The notes beneath the pieces were generated by a model that did not search any database, had not been told where the DNA came from, and saw nothing but the letters and a program-made list of their open reading frames with translations. From assembly GCA_015486475.1 (NCBI GenBank), contig WFRO01000125.1, positions 1 to 7,789 on the forward strand: a DNA stretch of 7,789 nucleotides, written 5' to 3'. The position numbers and the translations under genes were made by a program. Shown one piece after another: positions 1 through 5,532 of the stretch. Positions within the stretch are counted from its first letter, which is position 1. Every line of letters begins with the position of its first letter. This stretch comes from Bacteroidales bacterium. Its GTDB lineage: Bacteria > Bacteroidota > Bacteroidia > Bacteroidales > VadinHA17.

Positions 1-1722
1 ACATATCTCCTGGCCTTTTGGGTGCTCCTGCCGGCGGCTTCGGTTTCCGCGCAGCAGCGCAATGTGCTTTTCATCGCCATTGATGATATCAAGCCGTTGC
101 TGGGCTGCTACGGCAACACCACGGTGGTCTCGCCCAACATCGACAGGCTGGCCGATGAAGGGGTACTGTTCAGCAGAGCCTATTGTCAGTGGCCGGTGTG
201 TGGCCCTACAAGGGCCAGTCTGCTGACAGGCCAGACACCCGACGGCAGCGGCATCCGGAACCTCTCTTCCCAGCTCAGGGAGGTGAGCCCGGGTATCACC
301 ACCCTGCCGCAGTATTTCAAAGAGCACGGTTATACCACGGCAGCCATCGGCAAGGTGTTCGATCCCAGGAATGTGGATGACGGACACGACTCCCTCTCCT
401 GGTCACAGACCTATACGCAATGGAACAGCTACACATATCCTCCGGAATATGGCGATTTCGTGGGAGGACAATGGCGGGTGGAGGCCAACACAGCCACAGA
501 ATGCGGCCCGGAGGGTGTCGGGGATGACGGATATCTGGACGGGCAGTTCTGCAACGAAGCATTGTCCAAACTGGATGGCTTTGCTTCCTCCGGGAAGCCT
601 TTTTTCCTGGCCGTGGGTTTTAAGAAACCGCACATTCCTTTCGTCGCACCGAAAAAATACTGGGACCTGTACCAGGAGGACTCTTTTGATCTGGCTCCTT
701 TTCAGCAGATGGCTGTGGGGAGCCCGGATTATGCCTATCACAAGCCCGAGCCGAAAAAATATGTGGATATCCCGGACGAATGGACCTACAGCGATCCCGC
801 GCTGGGGGACAGCATCCTGGACCCCGCACATCAGCGGCGGCTGTTGCATGGTTACTACGCCTGCGTATCTTACATCGACGCCCAGGTGGGCAAGCTCCTG
901 GAAAAACTGAAGGAAAAGGACCTGGACCAGAATACCGTCATCGTGGTCTTCGGGGACCACGGGTATCATCTGGGCGATCACAACCAGTGGGGCAAACATA
1001 CGGTCTTCGAACAGGCGGCCCGCGTACCTTTCCTGTTCTATGTGCCGGGGGATCAACATTCTCTATACGATCATCCCGTGGAGTTCCTGGACATCTTCCC
1101 CACCCTGTGTGACCTGACCGGCGTGGAGGTCCCCGGGTTCATACAGGGGAAGAGCCTGGCCGGGGTGATCGCAGGAAGCAGTGATCCGGTAAAAAAGGTT
1201 GCTGTCACGGAATACAGGTCCGGTGGGCACGCCACCTACTCCTTCAGGAATGAACGGTACCGCTATACCCTGCGTTTCAATAACTCAGGCATGCGGCCGG
1301 ATGTGGAGGCCTGGGATCCTTCCCGCATTGTTTTTGAAGAGCTGTATGACTATGAAACCGATCCGCTTGAGACCAGGAATTTTGCCTATGACTCCCTGTA
1401 TGCGGACGTGCGCGATTCGATGCTGACCCTGGCCCAGCAATGGTGGGATGAGCAACATGCTTTTTTTACCCCCGCCAAAACCGCCACGATACGCCGGGGG
1501 GAGCCTCTGGTACTCTATCCCAATCCTGCCGGTCATTTTCTTTACAGTAATTCCAAAGTACCCCTGGACATTGCCGTTTACAATGTTTCAGGCCGGATGA
1601 TGATCAACAAAAGAGAGTGTCTGTTCCCGCTGGAGATCTCTGCGCTGGAGAACGGGCTCTATTTTTTACACACCCGGTCGGGAGACACAGAGCAGGTAAA
1701 TAAATTCATAGTATCCCATTGA
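1..1722 (+). CDS. Secreted iduronate-2-sulfatase-like sulfatase with T9SS sorting domain (5' end cut by window)
   Basis: Type I formylglycine-dependent sulfatase, which hydrolyses sulfate esters, probably on a glycan. The frame is open to base 1, and the residues before the GTG at 22 (TYLLAFW) continue a hydrophobic signal peptide ending near VSAQQ. The true start therefore lies outside the window and GTG 22 is unlikely to be it. Numbering from GTG 22: metal ligands D21-D22; the sulfatase signature CGPTRASLLTG with the formylglycine cysteine at C60 (bases 199-201); GKVF at 110-113; KKPHIPF at 201-207; GDHGYHLGDH at 311-320, followed by WGKHT. This set matches the iduronate-2-sulfatase-like group (probably SulfAtlas S1_7; subfamily not certain). 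Residues 495-566 form a T9SS type A sorting domain (YPNPA, YNVSGRM, GLYFLH), predicting outer-membrane export and possibly surface anchoring. The stop overlaps the next gene's start, so the two are probably co-translated. The real substrate is unknown; the GH5 neighbour suggests a sulfated polysaccharide (inference). Confidence 0.93.
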   Translation, partial: TYLLAFWVLLPAASVSAQQRNVLFIAIDDIKPLLGCYGNTTVVSPNIDRLADEGVLFSRAYCQWPVCGPTRASLLTGQTPDGSGIRNLSSQLREVSPGITTLPQYFKEHGYTTAAIGKVFDPRNVDDGHDSLSWSQTYTQWNSYTYPPEYGDFVGGQWRVEANTATECGPEGVGDDGYLDGQFCNEALSKLDGFASSGKPFFLAVGFKKPHIPFVAPKKYWDLYQEDSFDLAPFQQMAVGSPDYAYHKPEPKKYVDIPDEWTYSDPALGDSILDPAHQRRLLHGYYACVSYIDAQVGKLLEKLKEKDLDQNTVIVVFGDHGYHLGDHNQWGKHTVFEQAARVPFLFYVPGDQHSLYDHPVEFLDIFPTLCDLTGVEVPGFIQGKSLAGVIAGSSDPVKKVAVTEYRSGGHATYSFRNERYRYTLRFNNSGMRPDVEAWDPSRIVFEELYDYETDPLETRNFAYDSLYADVRDSMLTLAQQWWDEQHAFFTPAKTATIRRGEPLVLYPNPAGHFLYSNSKVPLDIAVYNVSGRMMINKRECLFPLEISALENGLYFLHTRSGDTEQVNKFIVSH

Positions 1723-1724
1723 TG
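1719..1724 (+). promoter_or_regulatory. Stop/start overlap (TGATG) coupling sulfatase and GH5 translation
   Basis: The sulfatase TGA (1720-1722) shares its last base with the GH5 ATG (1722-1724). No Shine-Dalgarno-like sequence sits at normal distance; the nearest purine-rich stretch (AGCAGG at 1691-1696) is too far upstream. Start by ribosome re-initiation is the simplest reading. An in-frame TTG at 1719 is a weaker alternative start. Confidence 0.6.
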
Positions 1725-3506
1725 AAACCGGATAGCATAAAATACAAGACCAGAATACTGATCCTCACGAGCCTGTTGCTTTGGCTACATGCCGGTGTGA
1801 GGGCACAGACCCCTGACGATCCCGGGAACCGGTCTGATGCTTACGCTTTCCTGCACAGGATGTGGAGGGGCGCCAATTTCATGGCTTCCAAGATCGAGGG
1901 CGGATATGCTTCGGGCGCGGATTTCCGGCTGCTGGCAAAAAATCATTTTACCCACTGCCGCATCGGCGGGAAGCTCTATTTATATACCGGCGATGCTCCC
2001 GATTACACGATCATCCCCGAGCGGATGGAGAACATAGGGAAAGCGGTGGATTCTTGTATACATAACGGGCTGGTGGCGATCGTCGATCCGCTGCATACCT
2101 ACAACCAGGAGTATACCGATGCCGATCTGCCCGAGCTGAAAAAGATATGGGAACAGGTGGCAGCGTATTTCGCGTATTATCCGTTGGACAGTGTGGCTTT
2201 TGAGATCATGAACGAGCCGCACAACGGGGTGGATCTGTATAAGATCGTGAATGAGAGTATCCAAAGCATACGGAGTGTACAAGGCAATGAGCGAAGGATG
2301 ATCATTGTTTCCGGTCAGGGTTTCTCTACCCGGCAGGCACTGATAAACGCTTTTAACGACAACATTTTCCCGGCCGGCGACACCTGTCTCATCGGCACCT
2401 ATCATTATTACGACCCGCGCGATTTCACCAAGCAGGGCTCTTCCGGAGAGACGGTCCGCTGGGGGGAGTCCGGCGACGACGATCCCGACTGGACAGAAAC
2501 GGAGGATAAATTCGATGAGGTGGCAGCCGCCAACGCTGCGTGGGCACAACGGCACAATACGGTACCGCTGCCTTTGTACCTGGGCGAATTCGGGGTGGAC
2601 AATGTCTCTCCGTCGGCCGACCTGAAACGATGGCTTTTCTGGGTGAGGGTACAGGCAGAAAAAAGGGGATATGCCACGGCGGTATGGAACATGTACAGTC
2701 CTGACGGATCCGGCAAAGGCATCGGGCCCTGGGGCACATCACAAAAGAAGGATCCCTCCACAAGATATCTGCGGAAAGACCCCGTAGAGGCCCTGATGAC
2801 CCTGTATGAATCTGAAGAGGGCAGTCTGTCCGGCAGCACAATGACTGACAACGCTTCAGAAGGCTACTCAGGCACGGGATATGTGTCATATACCGGCACG
2901 GAAGGAGCCGTCACCATGAACAGCGTATACTGTCCAAAAAACGGATCCTATGAGATGTATATCCGTTATCAGGATCCGGTGGCAGAAGGCACACTTTCGC
3001 TGAAAATATTCAACAGCAACGGGCAGCTTGTCCTGGAGGACACCCTGCAGGGTTTTGTATCAACGGCCCCGGATGTGTGGAATATGATCCGTTTTACGGA
3101 GAACCTGCCGGCAGACACCGCGCTGGAAGTGGTGCTGGAAGCTGGAGAACGATCCTCCGGCATGGCAATAGATTATCTTACACTCACAAAAGGGGAGTAT
3201 TATGACAACCTCTTCCCTGCGGGAGAGATCATTACCTCTGCCGGGGAGGTCCGGAGGTTCTCATCAGGAAACCACATGGTTAAAGTTTATCCGACGGTAT
3301 TCAGGGATGAGATCAGGATCGAAAGGAGAACAACCGCCGGGGATATTCAATACCTGTTGACAGATATGTCCGGGAAGATTCTTTTAAAAGGGATCTTCAG
3401 AGAAAGGAACGTCAGGATCCCTGCCGGCAATATTCCTCCCGGGGCTTACTTGTTTTTTTTTAACCTGAAGAATATGAAGCAGACCGTACGGATCATAAAA
3501 TTCTGA
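1722..3506 (+). CDS. Secreted GH5 glycoside hydrolase (endoglucanase-like) with CBM6/35-like module and T9SS sorting domain
   Basis: Retaining beta-glycanase of glycoside hydrolase family 5, probably endo-acting on beta-glucan or mannan. I place the start at ATG 1722, which shares its A with the upstream TGA; the TTG at 1719 would add one residue. Numbering from ATG 1722 (594 aa): signal peptide 1-28 (hydrophobic run, cleavage likely GVRA|QT); GH5 barrel about 40-365; beta-sandwich module about 370-488, ending in an AIDYLTL strand typical of CBM6/35-like folds; T9SS type A domain about 519-594 (VYPTVF, DMSGKIL, PPGAYLF). Visible catalytic features: R80, H125, N164-E165 (acid/base, in EIMNEP), H228 and Y230 (YHYYDP), nucleophile E289 (LGEFG), W322. 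The YHYYDPRDFTKQG stretch resembles the Thermotoga Cel5A-like GH5_25 group, but where that enzyme has two adjacent histidines this protein has L124-H125. The linker module is assigned by fold pattern only. Together with the overlapping sulfatase it suggests degradation of a sulfated or mixed glycan. Confidence 0.93.
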   Translation: MKPDSIKYKTRILILTSLLLWLHAGVRAQTPDDPGNRSDAYAFLHRMWRGANFMASKIEGGYASGADFRLLAKNHFTHCRIGGKLYLYTGDAPDYTIIPERMENIGKAVDSCIHNGLVAIVDPLHTYNQEYTDADLPELKKIWEQVAAYFAYYPLDSVAFEIMNEPHNGVDLYKIVNESIQSIRSVQGNERRMIIVSGQGFSTRQALINAFNDNIFPAGDTCLIGTYHYYDPRDFTKQGSSGETVRWGESGDDDPDWTETEDKFDEVAAANAAWAQRHNTVPLPLYLGEFGVDNVSPSADLKRWLFWVRVQAEKRGYATAVWNMYSPDGSGKGIGPWGTSQKKDPSTRYLRKDPVEALMTLYESEEGSLSGSTMTDNASEGYSGTGYVSYTGTEGAVTMNSVYCPKNGSYEMYIRYQDPVAEGTLSLKIFNSNGQLVLEDTLQGFVSTAPDVWNMIRFTENLPADTALEVVLEAGERSSGMAIDYLTLTKGEYYDNLFPAGEIITSAGEVRRFSSGNHMVKVYPTVFRDEIRIERRTTAGDIQYLLTDMSGKILLKGIFRERNVRIPAGNIPPGAYLFFFNLKNMKQTVRIIKF

Positions 3507-3527
3507 ATTTTTCCGGATGGTAAAATA

Positions 3528-3558
3528 TTTACGCAAATTATTGATTGATATAAGATTG
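3528..3558 (+). promoter_or_regulatory. Candidate Bacteroidota-type promoter for the CBM-domain protein
   Basis: The 130 bases between the GH5 stop and the next start are strongly AT-rich. They contain TTTA (3528-3531), a 19-base spacer and TAAGATTG (3551-3558). Each half differs by one base from the Bacteroides consensus TTTG (-33) and TAnnTTTG (-7), and the spacing fits. Transcription would begin around 3565, leaving a leader of about 70 AT-rich bases without a Shine-Dalgarno sequence, as is usual in this phylum. In such AT-rich DNA a match this good can arise by chance. Confidence 0.3.
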
Positions 3559-3636
3559 TGAAATACATCAACATACCGGAATTTTTTATTTTATTAATTA
3601 TTTTATAAATTTATTGTTTAACCAAACCTTTTAGCT

Positions 3637-5175
3637 ATGAAAAATGATCTACTCAGAAAACTGAACCGGAAGACAGTGAAAGCCCTGTTGGTGCTTCTTT
3701 TCACTGTTTTTATTGCTCCTGCAGCTTTTTCCCAGTATGGGGAAAATATCATGCTGCACGGGGATTTTGAGGACGGCGTAAGCTTCTGGAAGCTGAAGCT
3801 TCTGAAAAAGAGTGAGGGCAAGCTGGCCACTACAACGGATGCGCACAGCGGGGATTCCGCTGCTCTCTTTGATGTAACCACCCTGCCCTCGTCAGGAGGG
3901 GTGGAGAAGATGATGATGTACCTGGCTGATTCTCTGCCCGAACATTCTTCGGTGAGTTCTTACCTGGTAACTGTCTGGGCCAAAGCAGAAAGCGCCGATA
4001 TGCCCTTTAGATTCCAGATGGAATCCAGGGACGGAAAGGCCAACAAGAAGAACAGGTCCTCCGATCCTTTTCCGCTGACCACCTCTTACCAGCAATACAA
4101 GTGGTTCTACACGGCTGTGGAAGGGTATCCCTACTTCATCCCGAAATTACAGAACGGGGCGGCCCTGGGCAAATATTATTATGATGATCTCATGATCCAG
4201 GAGGTGATCGGGGTGCCCAACGGCGGCTTTGAAGAAGGGGTCGATTTCGGCTGGGGACTCAACTTGTCCGGTGATGCAGAAGCGACCCTCACCGAAGAAA
4301 AGGACACTCAGCATGCCGGCGAGATATCCGCCAGAATAGATGTGACCGTTTCCGACGACACGGCAGCCCATGTCGTATTGAAGGAAACCCCGAGGATCAG
4401 GATAAATACTGCCGACACTTTTCATGTCAGCTTTTATGGCAAAGGATCGGCAGGGGTTGACTCCATGTACGTTATTCTGGCATGTTACAAGGGAACTTCA
4501 TACGCTTATTCGGTGACAATGGGCTATATCCTCAGCGAGGACTGGAATGAGTACAGTTTTGACACGGTCTTTGCCGATACGATCTCCACCGTATCCTTCC
4601 GGCTGCAGGCAGGGAAGAACACCGGGACCTATTACTTTGATGACATCAGTCTGGAAAAATATGTAGCACCGTCCATCACAGCGATCCCTGATGATTCCGT
4701 TTATGTGGACAGTGTCTTCGAATACCAGGTGGTGCATGAGGGCTGGGGCACCTTCTCGGTCCTCACCGATCCGGAGGTCGACTGGGTGACCATTGACCAG
4801 GGAGGTACGCTCACAGCCTCACCTACCTCTGCAACCCCCGACACGGTAAAAATAACTGTCATCCTGGATGACGGGATGCATGCCGATACCACCATGTTCA
4901 CCCTGGTGGTCAAAGAAGCTCCCACCGGAGTGGCTGAGATCCTTTCAGGCGATGAGCCTCTGTTCTATCCCAATCCGGCGCATGGTTCCATCAGGGTCAA
5001 TGCTGAGCCGGGGTCTGAGATCAGGATCATAGACATTACCGGAAAGATCGTGGTCAACCGGCTGATCCTCCAGCCACACCAGAGCCTTGACATCAGCCAT
5101 CTGACCAAAGGCCTGTACCTGGTGAAATGTACCTATGAGAAAAACACGGTCGTAAAGAAACTGATCGTCAGATAA
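3637..5175 (+). CDS. Secreted multi-domain carbohydrate-binding protein (two CBM4/9-like modules, Ig-like domain, T9SS tail)
   Basis: No catalytic domain is recognisable; the protein appears built for binding glycan outside the cell. The ATG at 3637 is followed by a basic N-terminus (KNDLLRKLNRK) and a hydrophobic core, with signal cleavage likely near residue 32 (AAFS|QY). Module 1, about 36-190, opens with GDFEDG and closes with YYYDDLMIQ. Module 2, about 195-342, opens with GGFEEG and closes with TYYFDDISLE. This opening and closing pattern is the hallmark of CBM4/9-like jelly-roll modules. Residues about 343-427 look like an Ig- or cadherin-like domain (DDSVYVDSVFEYQV near the start, DGMHADTTMFTLVV near the end). 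Residues 437-512 are a T9SS type A sorting domain (FYPNPAHG, DITGKIV, GLYLVKC). Lying 130 bases after the GH5 gene on the same strand, it may be co-regulated or use its own promoter. The ligand is unknown; a divergent non-CBM adhesin is the main alternative. Confidence 0.87.
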   Translation: MKNDLLRKLNRKTVKALLVLLFTVFIAPAAFSQYGENIMLHGDFEDGVSFWKLKLLKKSEGKLATTTDAHSGDSAALFDVTTLPSSGGVEKMMMYLADSLPEHSSVSSYLVTVWAKAESADMPFRFQMESRDGKANKKNRSSDPFPLTTSYQQYKWFYTAVEGYPYFIPKLQNGAALGKYYYDDLMIQEVIGVPNGGFEEGVDFGWGLNLSGDAEATLTEEKDTQHAGEISARIDVTVSDDTAAHVVLKETPRIRINTADTFHVSFYGKGSAGVDSMYVILACYKGTSYAYSVTMGYILSEDWNEYSFDTVFADTISTVSFRLQAGKNTGTYYFDDISLEKYVAPSITAIPDDSVYVDSVFEYQVVHEGWGTFSVLTDPEVDWVTIDQGGTLTASPTSATPDTVKITVILDDGMHADTTMFTLVVKEAPTGVAEILSGDEPLFYPNPAHGSIRVNAEPGSEIRIIDITGKIVVNRLILQPHQSLDISHLTKGLYLVKCTYEKNTVVKKLIVR

Positions 5176-5242
5176 CTACTCGTGATAAGTCAACCTTAAA
5201 ACAACGCATTACATAGCCTGCCCGCCCCCCTGACCTTATATA

Positions 5243-5263
5243 AGTGTGGAGTGTGGAGTGTGG
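5243..5263. repeat. Heptamer tandem repeat (AGTGTGG)x3
   Basis: Three perfect consecutive copies of AGTGTGG, followed by AGTT, which begins a different repeat. The array is short and lies in non-coding DNA, where slippage could change the copy number. No function can be assigned. Confidence 0.9.
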
Positions 5264-5297
5264 AGTTAAAAGTAAAAAGTGCCTAAAGTTAAAAGTT
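5264..5297. repeat. AGTTAAAAGT direct repeats
   Basis: AGTTAAAAGT occurs at 5264-5273 and again at 5287-5296, separated by 13 bases that include a further partial copy (AAAAAGT at 5274-5280). It directly abuts the heptamer array. No function can be assigned. Confidence 0.8.
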
Positions 5298-5326
5298 ATA
5301 GGATTGGGTTATCACTATATCTCATC

Positions 5327-5352
5327 CTGCCTACCGGCAGCCAGGCATTTTT
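5327..5352 (+). terminator. Weak hairpin plus T-run, possible terminator of the + strand block
   Basis: CTGCC (5327-5331) and GGCAG (5336-5340) form a perfect 5-bp stem around TACC. Alternatively TGCCT (5328-5332) pairs with AGGCA (5343-5347), immediately followed by TTTTT (5348-5352), which is terminator-like on the + strand. The stem is short and the two pairings compete. It could equally be a palindromic intergenic repeat with no termination role. It lies about 150 bases past the CBM gene stop. Confidence 0.35.
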
Positions 5353-5357
5353 CCAAC

Positions 5358-5373
5358 ATTCCATTATTCCATT
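5358..5373. repeat. Octamer tandem repeat (ATTCCATT)x2
   Basis: Two perfect adjacent copies of ATTCCATT, at 5358-5365 and 5366-5373. This is a third unrelated short repeat within about 130 bases of non-coding DNA. Confidence 0.75.
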
Positions 5374-5462
5374 AATCCCCCTACCGATGGGGCGCGAAGG
5401 GTAAAAGGTGAATTGGATGCGTCATAATTAAGTTGACATGTCACTCGTTTCATTTCATCTAT

Positions 5463-5501
5463 AAAAAGCAATAGTGCCGGTTGGCACTATTGCTTTTTTT
5501 T
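5463..5501. terminator. Bidirectional intrinsic terminator between convergent operons
   Basis: The left arm AAAAAGCAATAGTGCC (5463-5478) and right arm GGCACTATTGCTTTTT (5483-5498) are perfectly complementary over 16 bp around a GGTT loop. The + strand continues to a run of eight T (5494-5501). On the - strand the five A at 5463-5467 become a T-run. It sits 31 bases beyond the symporter stop codon and so is chiefly its terminator; for the + strand block it is a backstop about 290 bases after the last stop. Confidence 0.9.
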
Positions 5502-5532
5502 CTGCCGTAAGGCAAGGGGATCATTGGCCCGG

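Larger units (their letters stand above)
5176..5462. other. Gene-free convergent intergenic region with short repeats
   Basis: No credible ORF, tRNA or insertion-sequence end is visible here. The stretch carries three different short tandem or near-tandem repeats and a small GC-rich hairpin, listed separately, and then runs into the bidirectional terminator. Its composition is patchy, alternating C-rich, AG-rich and AT-rich blocks, unlike the flanking genes. Confidence 0.7.

Noticed and set aside
403..1059. 218-codon open frame on the - strand within the sulfatase
   Set aside because: Mirrors conserved sulfatase sequence in another frame, with no signal, domain or start context of its own.
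3511..3590. TTCCGG and CCGGAA inverted repeat in the GH5-CBM gene gap, possible terminator
   Set aside because: The 6-bp arms are about 60 bases apart across AT-rich DNA and would not make a stable hairpin. The T-rich stretch after it reflects general base composition.
5377..5392. CCCC...GGGG inverted repeat (CCCC-CTACCGAT-GGGG)
   Set aside because: A 4-bp stem with an 8-base loop and no following T-run; too weak to call as a structure.
5433..5465. TTGACA followed by TATAAA just before the bidirectional hairpin, resembling a sigma70 promoter for a small RNA
   Set aside because: The spacer is 21 bases, too long for that promoter type. The consensus is not the main one in Bacteroidota, and the transcript would be little more than the terminator itself.
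5176..5532. Possible CRISPR array, tRNA or insertion-sequence end in the intergenic region
   Set aside because: The repeats are 7-10 bases and nearly contiguous, without unique spacers. There is no cloverleaf or terminal inverted repeat and no transposase fragment.
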